A DNA stretch of 64,000 nt from Thalassobaculum_A sp040219615 (lineage in GTDB: Bacteria > Pseudomonadota > Alphaproteobacteria > Thalassobaculales > Thalassobaculaceae): assembly GCF_040219615.1 (NCBI RefSeq), contig NZ_JAVJSE010000040.1, positions 186,001 to 250,000 on the forward strand. The letters run 5' to 3'. The notes below the pieces were generated by a model. The model did no database searches and was not told where the DNA came from. It saw only the letters and a program-made list of their open reading frames with translations. Of the stretch, positions 52,075-60,374 are shown one piece after another (position 1 is the stretch's first letter; every line of letters starts with the position of its first letter). The position numbers and the translations under genes were made by a program.

Positions 52075-53025
52075 ATGGCAACAGTGCCGGGCGGCATTTT
52101 CGATCCAGGGACGAATGTCGGGATCGACGACACCCAAGGAAACTTGATCTCCGGGTTTCTGGACACGCTGGGCATCGCCGAGACCCAGATCACGACGGTG
52201 ACGATCGACCCCACGACGACCAACACGATCGACGACACCACGCCGGTCGTAACGTTCTCGGCCCCTACCGGACAGACCACGAATGTCGTGCTGTCCGGGA
52301 CCGGCGGCAAGACCGTCGTACTCACCGGCAGCGGCAATGCCAGCATCGTCGGCGGCCAAGGTAGTGACAGCGTTCTCGGAGCGGCGGGCTCCGACAGCAT
52401 CACCGGCGGCCTCGGCGACGACCAGGTCCTCGGCGGCGCCGGCAACGACGTGCTGTTCGGTGGCGAGGGCACCGACCTACTGTACGGCAACCTCGGCAAC
52501 GACGCGATCGGATCGGACCAGGGCAACGACACGTTCTACGGCGGCCAGGGCAACGACACGATCACCGGCGGACTCGACGACGATATCCTGTTCGGCAACC
52601 GCGATGCGGACGTGCTCTACGGCAACCAGGCGAGCGATATCGTCTACGGCAACCAGGAAGCGGATACGCTCTATGGCGGTCAAGGCAACGACGTCGTCTA
52701 CGGCGGCCAGGGCGACGATATCCTGTACGGCAACAAGGGCGACGACAGCCTGTTCGGCAACCTCGGCGGCGACGTGTTCTCATTCCAGTCCGCCGACGGG
52801 ACCGATGTCATCTACGACTTCCAGTCGGGTCAGGACGTCATCCAGATCGCCAGCAACATCAACGGCCTGAGCGTGGCCACGGCGGCCGATCTGGTTTCGC
52901 GGGTCAGCAGCGACGCCAGCGGCAACGCGGTCATCGACCTCGGCGATGGCCATCAGGTGACGGTCGTCGGGGTCTCGGCCGACGATCTGCAGGCCAACAT
53001 AAGCACGATCATCCAGATCGTCTGA
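52075..53025 (+). CDS. RTX calcium-binding repeat protein, probable type I secretion substrate
   Basis: 316 residues without signal peptide. The N-terminal ~85 residues are Thr/Asp-rich and beta-like. Residues about 88-236 are tandem nonapeptide RTX repeats: canonical GGxGxDxLx (GGAGNDVLF, GGQGNDVVY) mixed with an unusual form in which GG is replaced by GN (YGNLGNDAI, FGNRDADVL, YGNQASDIV, YGNKGDDSL). The C-terminal 70 residues (VFSFQSADGTDVIYDFQSGQ ... STIIQIV) fit a type I secretion signal with its hydrophobic end. AAGGCGAGGA precedes the ATG. It has its own promoter and terminator and is followed by the exporter locus. Probably a calcium-folded surface or extracellular protein. Confidence 0.88.
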   Translation: MATVPGGIFDPGTNVGIDDTQGNLISGFLDTLGIAETQITTVTIDPTTTNTIDDTTPVVTFSAPTGQTTNVVLSGTGGKTVVLTGSGNASIVGGQGSDSVLGAAGSDSITGGLGDDQVLGGAGNDVLFGGEGTDLLYGNLGNDAIGSDQGNDTFYGGQGNDTITGGLDDDILFGNRDADVLYGNQASDIVYGNQEADTLYGGQGNDVVYGGQGDDILYGNKGDDSLFGNLGGDVFSFQSADGTDVIYDFQSGQDVIQIASNINGLSVATAADLVSRVSSDASGNAVIDLGDGHQVTVVGVSADDLQANISTIIQIV

Positions 53026-53047
53026 ATGCCCCTACAGACCTAACGAT

Positions 53048-53082
53048 CGGGGTGACTGGCAACGGTCACCCCGACTTTTTTT
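53048..53082 (+). terminator. Strong intrinsic terminator after the RTX gene
   Basis: Perfect 9-bp stem CGGGGTGAC / GTCACCCCG (53048-53056, 53065-53073) with an eight-base loop, followed two bases later by seven T (53076-53082). It starts 22 bases after the RTX stop. It should make the RTX message a separate, abundant transcript, with lower read-through into the secretion and glycosylation genes. Confidence 0.85.
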
Positions 53083-53093
53083 GCGTGATCGCG

Positions 53094-55298
53094 ATGTCTC
53101 CCCTGCGACTCGACGTATACGACCTGCCATGCGGAATCGTCATGGTCGCCGCCGGCCTTCCCGCGGACGCTGACCCGACGATGCCAGGGCCCACAGCCCC
53201 GGACCTGCGGATCGATGGTCGCCCCGCCACCGGCGGCTGGCTGTTCCACCGCGGCAACACCGCCGACGGCGGCGTGCGGTTCACCTGGATCGGGCGCACC
53301 GGCGAAGCCGGCCGGCGAGCCGTCGGCTTGGCGGTCGGCACGGACAAGGGCGCGCGCGACCCTTTGCCGGCGGCGCCGGCCGGGTTGCTCTCAATCACCG
53401 ACTATCTGTCCGGATACGCAGCAATCGGCGACCGGATCGGCCTGGTCCGGCAGCTGGTCGAGAGTGCACCGTCGGTCCTGCATGTCAAAGGGCACGAAGC
53501 GTTCGAGGCGCTGCGGATCGAAGCTCTGAGAACAATTCTGGCGGAGGCCACACAGCAGTCGCCCGCCACACTGTTCACGCTGCCGGGAAACATGAAGCTG
53601 GCATTGATCGGGGAGCCGTCCGAGCCGGTCGAGGCCGTGGCGGTCCTGGACGCCGGCAGGGTCACGCGCTCGCCCTTCCGGCCGGTCGGTTTCACCGTCA
53701 ACGGGCGCCGCCAAACGGCGCTACTGGTACCGGCCGGCGGTCGCGCGGTCGCAGCCTTGCTCGGCCGACACTCGATCGTCTCGGTACGTCTCGGCCGCGC
53801 CGTATCGCGCCAGGGCCCAGGCGACCTTAGCGCGCTCCTGCGCGGCCAGCCGGGGTGGGGCGCGGACCTGATCCGCTACCTGCTCACCGTGCTGGCCCCG
53901 TATGCCTCCGGACAGCCCGAGATCGCGGGGCTCCTCGACGAACTGGCGGCATTGATGCCTCCCACGCCGGTACCGGCGCCCGTCGCCGACGGTGCGCCAG
54001 CCGTGTCGCTGTCGACCGCCTTTGCAGCGCCTGGAGGCTCGCTGGTGGTGACCGGCACGCTGCACGATCCGGACGGCCTGATCGCGCGCCTGGAGTGGAC
54101 GGCCGGCGGCGCTATGACCGTGGCGATCGACCGCGCGGCGCTGCTGTGTACGCCTTCACCGGGCCCGGCCAGCGGCCACCGCCTGGGCTTCGTAGCAACC
54201 GCTGCAGTACCGTCGGCGGCGCAGCGGTTCAGGCAGCACCGCTTCGACGTCGTGCTGCGCAGCGGCGCCCGCGTGGAGACGGTCGCACCGCCGGTCCCGT
54301 CCGGCAGCGCGGCCGCCCGGGACGTGCTGCTGCGGTTCCTTCATGAACATCCCGCCGACGACCGGCTGTTTGCGCGGCTGCAGCCGCTGGTTGCCGAGTT
54401 GCACGCCGCGCATCTGGCGCGCCCGCGGATCGCCGAGGACCTGGCGGTCGGCGAGCTGCCGCCGGACCCGCCGGTGACGGTGGTGATCCCATTGTACCGG
54501 ACGCTGACCTTTCTGCGTCATCAGGCCATCGCCTTCGCGCTCGATCCGGCGATGCGCGAGGCCGAAGTGATCCTGGTATTGGATTCACCGGAGCAGCGCG
54601 ACGAGCTGCTGGCGATCCTCGACGGCCTCGGTGCGACATACGGCTTCAGCGCACGGGTACTGGTGCATTCCGCCAATCTGGGATACGCCCCTGCCGTCAA
54701 TACCGGCGCCGCCGCGGCGCGCGCGCCGAAACTGGTCCTGATGAACTCCGACGTGGTGCCGGCCGACGACCGCTGGTTGCCGGCGCTGCTGCGGCGGTTC
54801 CGGCGCTCAAGGCGCGTCGGGGCCGCCGGGCCGAAGCTGCTGTACGGCGACGACTCGCTGCAGCATGCCGGCCTGACCTTCGCCCGCGACCGCGAGGGCC
54901 GCTATTACAACACGCATTTCTACAAGGGCTATCCGCGCAACTACCCGGAGGCCAGACGGGCCCGGGCCGTGCCGGCGCTGACCGGCGCGTGCCTGATGCT
55001 CGACACGGCCGTGTACCGGTCGCTCGGCGGCATGTGCGAGGACTACGTCGTCGGCGACTTCGAGGATTCGGACCTGTCGCTGCGGCTGGCGGCCGAGGGT
55101 CTGCGCCTCTGGTACGAGCCTGCGGCGGAACTCTACCACTATGAGCGGGAATCCATCGTCCGAAACGCCAGCTACACCGACACGGCCGCCTGCAGATACA
55201 ACCAGTACATCCACACAACCCGCTGGAAATCACAACTCCAGAGGGTTATTAATTTAAATCTGAGGTTATCATCAAGCGTGGCCATGGGGAGAGGCTAG
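53094..55298 (+). CDS. Large fusion protein with C-terminal GT2 glycosyltransferase
   Basis: 734 residues from the ATG at 53094; the frame runs upstream, but that part lies inside the terminator. Residues 1-455 are an uncharacterised region: a beta-rich start, an alpha/beta middle and a segment resembling a carbohydrate-handling or carrier domain, none of which I can name. Residues about 458-690 are a GT2 domain: PVTVVIPLYRTLTFLRHQ, ILVLDSPEQ, NLGYAPAVNTGAAAARAPKL followed by VLMNSDVVPADDRW (the DxD-like metal site), GAAGPKLLYGDDSLQHAG, and the acceptor-base region CEDYVVGDFEDSDLSLRL. It lies between the RTX gene and its exporter, with 4 bases to the next gene. It probably glycosylates a cell-surface acceptor; the RTX protein is the obvious candidate, but that is inference. 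Confidence 0.75.
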   Translation: MSPLRLDVYDLPCGIVMVAAGLPADADPTMPGPTAPDLRIDGRPATGGWLFHRGNTADGGVRFTWIGRTGEAGRRAVGLAVGTDKGARDPLPAAPAGLLSITDYLSGYAAIGDRIGLVRQLVESAPSVLHVKGHEAFEALRIEALRTILAEATQQSPATLFTLPGNMKLALIGEPSEPVEAVAVLDAGRVTRSPFRPVGFTVNGRRQTALLVPAGGRAVAALLGRHSIVSVRLGRAVSRQGPGDLSALLRGQPGWGADLIRYLLTVLAPYASGQPEIAGLLDELAALMPPTPVPAPVADGAPAVSLSTAFAAPGGSLVVTGTLHDPDGLIARLEWTAGGAMTVAIDRAALLCTPSPGPASGHRLGFVATAAVPSAAQRFRQHRFDVVLRSGARVETVAPPVPSGSAAARDVLLRFLHEHPADDRLFARLQPLVAELHAAHLARPRIAEDLAVGELPPDPPVTVVIPLYRTLTFLRHQAIAFALDPAMREAEVILVLDSPEQRDELLAILDGLGATYGFSARVLVHSANLGYAPAVNTGAAAARAPKLVLMNSDVVPADDRWLPALLRRFRRSRRVGAAGPKLLYGDDSLQHAGLTFARDREGRYYNTHFYKGYPRNYPEARRARAVPALTGACLMLDTAVYRSLGGMCEDYVVGDFEDSDLSLRLAAEGLRLWYEPAAELYHYERESIVRNASYTDTAACRYNQYIHTTRWKSQLQRVINLNLRLSSSVAMGRG
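55251..55264 (+). repeat. Second copy of the 14-bp element AATTTAAATCTGAG
   Basis: Exact copy of 51996-52009, located inside the 3' end of the GT2 gene and 39 bases before the exporter start. A 14-base A/T-rich match is very unlikely by chance in DNA of this GC content. It may mark an internal promoter of the exporter genes controlled together with the RTX gene. Confidence 0.5.
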
Positions 55299-55302
55299 CA
55301 GG

Positions 55303-57057
55303 ATGAGGGACGGTACGCCGGGGACGCGTGAACTGCGTCTGCAGCAGGCCCTGCGCCGCTGCTGGCCCGGGGTGTTGTTGGCGCTCGCCCTCAGCTTCGT
55401 GATCAGCCTGGCGATGCTGATCCCGCCGATCTACATGCTCAACATCTTCAGCAAGGTCCTGGACAGCGGCAGCATCGGTACCCTGCTCGGGCTGTCCGGC
55501 CTGGCCCTTGGCGGCATCGTTCTGTATGCGGTGTTCAGCTTCCTGCGCGACCGGCTGTACATGGTGCTCGGGCGCTGGCTGGAACGCCAGCTCGGCGAGG
55601 AACTGATCGAGGCGGTTGTCGGACAGTCGCTGCGCGGCGGCGGCAATCCGGCGCAGTCGCTGCGCGACATCGCCGATCTGCGGAGTTTCGTCTCGGGGGC
55701 GGCGCTGACCGCCGGCCTGGAGTTGATCTGGAGCCCGCTGTTCGTCGGCTTCCTGTTCCTGCTGCACCCGGCCTACGGGCTGCTCTGCCTGGGCGGCGGC
55801 GCTGTGCTGATGGTGCTCGCCGTGCTGAATGAGTTGCTGACCCGCGAGCCGGTGCGCGAGGCCAACAGCCGAGGCGTCGAGGCGCATGCGCGGATCGGCA
55901 ACGCCCTGCGCAACGCGGAGGTGATCCGCGCCATGGGCATGATGCCGGCGGTGATGCGGCTGTGGCGCACCGACAACGCCCAGGTGCTCGAACTCGGCGA
56001 CCGGGCCGGTCTGATCGCCTCCGCCATGCGGTCGATCTCCCGCGGGGTCCGGCTGGTGCTGCAGATCGCGACCTTCGGCCTCGGCGCCTATCTGGTGCTG
56101 GCGCATGAGGCAGCGCTGGGGACGCTGATCGCCGCCTCCATGCTGACGGCCCGCGCTCTGGCGCCGATCGATGCGCTGATCGGCGGGTGGCGGCAGTTCG
56201 TCACCGCCCGTCTCGCACTGCGGCGATTGGGGGAGATGGCACGCCTCGACGAGGACAGCCGCGAGGGACGCACCGAGCTCGGCCGGCCGGAGGGCCGGCT
56301 GGAACTGGACCGGACTGTGTTCATCCCGCCGGGACAGTCGCGGGCGGTGATCAAGGGCGTGCGCCTGGAGATCGCCGCCGGCGAGACGGTGGCGCTGATC
56401 GGTCCGTCGGGCGCCGGCAAGTCCACGCTGGCGCGGCTGATCGTTGGAGTCTGGCAGCCGACCGGCGGTGCGGTCCGCCTGGACGGCCACGACGTCGCCA
56501 CCTGGAGCCGCACCGAGTTCGGCCGCCATATCGGCTACATGCCGCAGTCGGTCGAGCTGTTCCCGGCCACCATCCGGCAGAACATCGCACGGCTGGAGGA
56601 CGGCGAGCCGGCGCGGGTCATTGACGCCGCCCGCCAGGCCGGCATTCACGCCCTGATCGGCCGCATGCCGAACGGCTACGACACCGATCTCGGCGACAAC
56701 CTGCACCTGCTGACCGGCGGCCAGCGCCAGCGCCTGGGGCTGGCCCGGGCGCTGTACGGCGACCCGGCGCTGCTCGTGCTCGACGAGCCCGACGCCAACC
56801 TGGACACGGAGGGGCAGGACGCCCTTCTGGAGGCGCTGCGCCACGCCAAGCGCCGCGGCTGCACGGTGGTGCTGGTGACGCACCGTCCGGCGCTGCTGGC
56901 CAGCAGCGACCGCGTCGTGGTGATGAAGGAGGGGGCGATCGAGCGCATCACGACCGCCGAGGCAGTGCTGCGTGGCCCGCCGCCGGTGGCGGCCGCACCG
57001 ACCGTCCTGGCGGCGGCCCCGGCCATGCCGCCGGGCCAGGCCCAGGGCGCGGGCTGA
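55303..57057 (+). CDS. Type I secretion ABC transporter (PrtD/HlyB-like, no peptidase domain)
   Basis: 584 residues. The N-terminal membrane domain of six segments starts with LRRCWPGVLLALALSFVISL and IPPIYMLNIFSKVLDSGS, the PrtD-type opening. There is no C39 peptidase domain, as expected for exporters of RTX proteins. The ATPase domain (about 330-560) has Walker A GPSGAGKST, signature LTGGQRQRLGLARALYG, Walker B LLVLDEPDAN and the His switch VTHRP. It exports C-terminally signalled substrates through the inner membrane with the following fusion protein. Start follows the GT2 stop by 4 bases. Confidence 0.92.
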   Translation: MRDGTPGTRELRLQQALRRCWPGVLLALALSFVISLAMLIPPIYMLNIFSKVLDSGSIGTLLGLSGLALGGIVLYAVFSFLRDRLYMVLGRWLERQLGEELIEAVVGQSLRGGGNPAQSLRDIADLRSFVSGAALTAGLELIWSPLFVGFLFLLHPAYGLLCLGGGAVLMVLAVLNELLTREPVREANSRGVEAHARIGNALRNAEVIRAMGMMPAVMRLWRTDNAQVLELGDRAGLIASAMRSISRGVRLVLQIATFGLGAYLVLAHEAALGTLIAASMLTARALAPIDALIGGWRQFVTARLALRRLGEMARLDEDSREGRTELGRPEGRLELDRTVFIPPGQSRAVIKGVRLEIAAGETVALIGPSGAGKSTLARLIVGVWQPTGGAVRLDGHDVATWSRTEFGRHIGYMPQSVELFPATIRQNIARLEDGEPARVIDAARQAGIHALIGRMPNGYDTDLGDNLHLLTGGQRQRLGLARALYGDPALLVLDEPDANLDTEGQDALLEALRHAKRRGCTVVLVTHRPALLASSDRVVVMKEGAIERITTAEAVLRGPPPVAAAPTVLAAAPAMPPGQAQGAG

Positions 57058-57061
57058 GGCG

Positions 57062-58444
57062 ATGGCGGCGCGCTCCGACCTCGTGGTTTCGACCGGGTTT
57101 CCCGCCCGCTACGCCCCGGCGTCGTCGCCGGAGTCCCTCACCCTCGACGATCTGCCGGCGCACCCGGCCTGCGGCACGATTGTCCGCTCGGCCCTGCTAT
57201 GGACGGTCGCCGGCATCGGCTTCGTCATGGCCTGGAGCTCGCTGGTGCCGCTGCAGAGCGCCGTCGTCGCCTCCGCCGTGGTCGCCGTCGAGAGCAGCCG
57301 CAAGCCGGTGCAGAGCCAGACCGGCGGCACCATCAAGCGACTGCTGGTCAAGGAAGGGGCGACGGTGCAGTCCGGCGACGTGCTGCTGGAGTTCGACCGG
57401 GTGCAGACCGCGGTCGAGCATGACGCGCTCGACAAGCAGTACCTGAAGGGCCTGGTGCGGCGTGCCCGGCTGCAGGCCGAGGCCGCTGGCTTGACGGCGA
57501 TCGTGTGGCCGCCGGAGATCGAAGCGCGCCGCGACGAGCCCGTGGTCGCCGACCTGATGGCCATCGAGGAGCCGCTGTTCGAGGCCCGCAGCCGCGAGTA
57601 CCAGGGCCGCCGTGACATCACCGAGCGCCGTATCGCCGAACTGCGCGAGGAGATCGCCGCCTACGACAGCAGCCTGAAGGCCGTAGTCGAGCAGGTGGCG
57701 CTGATACGCGAAGAGCAGGAGAGCGTGCGGATCCTCCTGGACAAGGGACTGGAGCGTAAGCCGCGAATGCTGGCGCTTCAGCGCACCGCGGCGGCCCTGT
57801 TGGGCGAGCGCGGGCAGCTGCGCGCCAACGAGCGTCGCAGCCGGCAGTCGCTGGAGGCGGCGATCCTGGAATTCGCCAACCTGGAATACGAGCGCCGCAG
57901 CCGGGTGATCGAAGAGCTCACCACCGTAGAAGCGACGCTCAACGAGTTAGCCGAGCGCCGCAAGGGCGCACGCCAGATCCTGGAGAACACCGTGGTCCGG
58001 GCCGGCGAGGACGGCTTCGTGGTCGACCTGAAGTTCTTCGGACCCGGCGCGGTAGTGGCGCCGGGCGAGCCGATCCTGGACATCGTGCCGCGGGGCGACA
58101 GCAAGATACTGATCGCCCAGATCCGCCCCAGCGACATCGACATGGTGCGCGTCGGCCAGGCCGCCGAGGTGCGGCTGCTGGCCTACGACATGCGCAACGT
58201 CGAGCCGCTCGACGGCAGGGTGCTGACGGTGTCGGCCGATCGCCTGATCGATGAGAGCACCCGCCAGGCCTATTTCGAGACCCGTGTGGCGGTCGACGAA
58301 CAGTCGCTGGCCCGCCAGCCCGACATCGAGCTCTACCCGGGCATGCCGGCCGACGTGGTCATCAAGACCGGCGAGCGCACCGTCCTTGAGTACCTGACCA
58401 AGCCGGTCACCCGCTACCTGTTCACCTCGTTCCGGGAAGAATGA
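57062..58444 (+). CDS. Type I secretion membrane fusion protein (HlyD/PrtE family)
   Basis: 460 residues from the ATG at 57062, 4 bases after the exporter gene. One membrane anchor (about 40-60, LLWTVAGIGFVMAWSSLVPL), a lipoyl-like domain (IKRLLVKEGATVQSGDVLLEFD), a long coiled-coil hairpin (about 120-320), the second lipoyl half (ENTVVRAGEDGFVVDL) and the beta-barrel with VGQAAEVRLLAYDMR. It bridges the ABC protein to an outer-membrane TolC-type channel, which is not encoded in the window. Its stop overlaps the next start by four bases. Confidence 0.92.
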   Translation: MAARSDLVVSTGFPARYAPASSPESLTLDDLPAHPACGTIVRSALLWTVAGIGFVMAWSSLVPLQSAVVASAVVAVESSRKPVQSQTGGTIKRLLVKEGATVQSGDVLLEFDRVQTAVEHDALDKQYLKGLVRRARLQAEAAGLTAIVWPPEIEARRDEPVVADLMAIEEPLFEARSREYQGRRDITERRIAELREEIAAYDSSLKAVVEQVALIREEQESVRILLDKGLERKPRMLALQRTAAALLGERGQLRANERRSRQSLEAAILEFANLEYERRSRVIEELTTVEATLNELAERRKGARQILENTVVRAGEDGFVVDLKFFGPGAVVAPGEPILDIVPRGDSKILIAQIRPSDIDMVRVGQAAEVRLLAYDMRNVEPLDGRVLTVSADRLIDESTRQAYFETRVAVDEQSLARQPDIELYPGMPADVVIKTGERTVLEYLTKPVTRYLFTSFREE

Positions 58445-59139
58445 CGATGGAACGCGAACTGACTACCGAGGATCCTCACGAAGACGACGGCGCCGTGGAC
58501 GCCGCCCTGTTCGAGGGCCATGTCGACGCCATCGAGGCCGGTCGGATCTACGGCTGGGCGCTGAATCCGGACGACCCGTCGCAGCGACTGCAGGTCACCA
58601 TCCACCATGGCTCCGAGGAGCTCGGCACCGTGGTAGCCGACCGCTTCCGCGAGGATCTGCGGGGCTACGGCGACGGCTCCGGCCGACACGCCTTCGTGTT
58701 CACCCTGCCGAAATCGCTTTGGGACGCCGAACCGGCGAGCTTCCACGTCGTCCATGCCGGTTCGCCGGTGCCCCTGATGCGCTCCTCGGCCGACCTGCGC
58801 TCGGTACCGGTGGACCCGGAGGCGGTGCCGGCCTGGCTGGCCCCGGTCAACTCCCGCCTGGCGCATCTGGAGAACGCCCTGGTCGCCACCGCCCGGGCCG
58901 CCGCCCTCGCCCAGATTAGCCTGCGCCGGCTCGGAACCGAGCAGCGCGGCGACGACCGCATCGAGACCGTCGAGGCGGCGCAGCTGCGGCTCGACCAGAC
59001 GACCAAGGCCCATGGAGCGCTGCTGTCCGGCCTGCGCGTCGACTTGGTGACGGCGCGGCACCGCGGCCGGATGCACCTGGCGCTGACCGTCGCCCTGGCG
59101 ATGGCGCTCGGCGGCACACTTGTGGTGCTGCTGTCATGA
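58441..59139 (+). CDS. C-terminally anchored protein with a GT-associated beta domain
   Basis: 232 residues. After an acidic start, residues about 25-100 form a small beta domain: FEGHVDAIEAGRIYGWALN, followed by PDDPSQRLQVTIHHG, VADRFREDL and GRHAFVFTLP. The same pattern (GHVD...GWAxDP...ADxFRxDL...GxHxF) is often fused to glycosyltransferases in alphaproteobacteria. A coiled-coil stretch (about 135-205) and a C-terminal membrane segment (LALTVALAMALGGTLVVLL) follow. No enzyme motif. It overlaps both neighbours by four bases, so it is tightly linked to the fusion protein and the GT4 gene. It may tether the sugar-modifying enzymes to the exporter. Confidence 0.6.
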   Translation: MTMERELTTEDPHEDDGAVDAALFEGHVDAIEAGRIYGWALNPDDPSQRLQVTIHHGSEELGTVVADRFREDLRGYGDGSGRHAFVFTLPKSLWDAEPASFHVVHAGSPVPLMRSSADLRSVPVDPEAVPAWLAPVNSRLAHLENALVATARAAALAQISLRRLGTEQRGDDRIETVEAAQLRLDQTTKAHGALLSGLRVDLVTARHRGRMHLALTVALAMALGGTLVVLLS

Positions 59140-60374
59140 GGATCCTGACGATCTGCCACAACCACCCGGCCCTGCATCCCGGCGGCGCCGAGATCCTGGC
59201 GCACGACCTGTTCCGCGACTTTGCGACATGGCCGGGGGTGACCAGCTACTTCCTGGCGGCCATCGAGCGGCACTACCGTTCGCCGCATCCCGGCACCTCG
59301 ATCCAGGCCCGGCCCGGCGAGCCCAACGTGTTCCTGTACCGCGGCCCCGGCTTCGAGCCGATGGCGATGCTGTCGCGCGACCTCGGCCGGTTCGCGCGGG
59401 AGATCGGCGGGCTGCTGCGCGACCTGGCGCCGGACGTGGTGGTGGTGCACCACCTGAACGGCTTCGGCGTCGAGCTGCTGGCGCTGCTGCGCCGCTCCCT
59501 GCCGCGGGCGAAGCTGCTGTTCGTGGCGCACGACCTGTACCTGGTCTGCCCCAATGACGGGCTGATGGTGTCGCCGCGCGACGACCGGCTGTGCGAGCGG
59601 CAGTCGCACGACGCCTGCCGGCAATGCTTTCCGGAGCGGCCGGTGGCGTTCTTCCAGGCGCGCCGGGCCGACCTGCTGCGGCACCTGGAGCTGGTCGACT
59701 GGGTGATCGCCCCCAGCCGCTTCCTGGCCGCGCGCCTGCGGGACTGGGGGGTGCCGGCGGCGAAGCTGCGGGTGATCGGCAACGGCCTGCCGGGCGGCGA
59801 GGTCCCGGACGCCGCCGCCTCCAGCCCGGCCTGCGACCGCTTCGCGGTGTTCGGCAACCAGCGCCGCACCAAGGGCACGCTGGTGATCCTGGAGGCGGCG
59901 CGGCGGCTGCTGGCCGGCGGCTTCGACCGCTTCAGCCTTCACCTCTACGGCGAGCCGCTGTTCCAGCCCCCCGAATTCGTCGAGCGGCTGGAGGAGCTGT
60001 GCGCCGGGCTCGCCGGCGTGGTGGTCCGGCACGGCCGCTACGACCGGGCCCGGGCGACGGCGCTGATGGCCGCCAACGACTGGATCGCCATGCCGTCGAC
60101 CTGGTGGGAGAACGCGCCGCTGACCATCCGCGAGGCGCAGGCCGCCGGCCGGCCGGTGCTGGTGAGCGACGTAGGCGGCATGGCCGAGTCGGTGGCCGAC
60201 GGCGTGACCGGCCGCCACGTCGCGGTCGGCGACCCGCAGGCCTGGGCCGACGCCATCGCCGAATGCACCGGCAACACGGAACTCTGGGACCGGCTGGCGG
60301 CCAACCTGCCCGCACCGCGCGGAATCGCCGCGGTGGCCGCCGAATACCGCACCCTGTTCGGGGCGGCGGCATGA
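59136..60374 (+). CDS. GT4-family glycosyltransferase
   Basis: 412 residues. N-terminal Rossmann lobe with MRILTICHNHPALHPGGAEI and VVVHHLNGFG; the middle has a Cys/His-containing loop (LVCPNDGLM ... CERQSHDACRQCFPERP) seen in some GT4 enzymes. The C-terminal nucleotide-sugar lobe contains VFGNQRRTKGTLVILEAARRL, WENAPLTIREAQAAGRPVLV and the catalytic E-x7-E-type segment. Retaining transferase using a nucleotide sugar, in the cytosol. Overlaps the previous and next genes by four bases each. Acceptor unknown. Confidence 0.86.
   Translation: MRILTICHNHPALHPGGAEILAHDLFRDFATWPGVTSYFLAAIERHYRSPHPGTSIQARPGEPNVFLYRGPGFEPMAMLSRDLGRFAREIGGLLRDLAPDVVVVHHLNGFGVELLALLRRSLPRAKLLFVAHDLYLVCPNDGLMVSPRDDRLCERQSHDACRQCFPERPVAFFQARRADLLRHLELVDWVIAPSRFLAARLRDWGVPAAKLRVIGNGLPGGEVPDAAASSPACDRFAVFGNQRRTKGTLVILEAARRLLAGGFDRFSLHLYGEPLFQPPEFVERLEELCAGLAGVVVRHGRYDRARATALMAANDWIAMPSTWWENAPLTIREAQAAGRPVLVSDVGGMAESVADGVTGRHVAVGDPQAWADAIAECTGNTELWDRLAANLPAPRGIAAVAAEYRTLFGAAA

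Noticed and set aside
51556..52359. Minus-strand open frame across the RTX promoter
   Set aside because: It runs through the promoter, the hairpin and the RTX start, and its composition is that of a non-coding frame.
53052..53093. Earlier start for the GT2 fusion protein
   Set aside because: These codons form part of the terminator hairpin and T-run of the RTX transcript.
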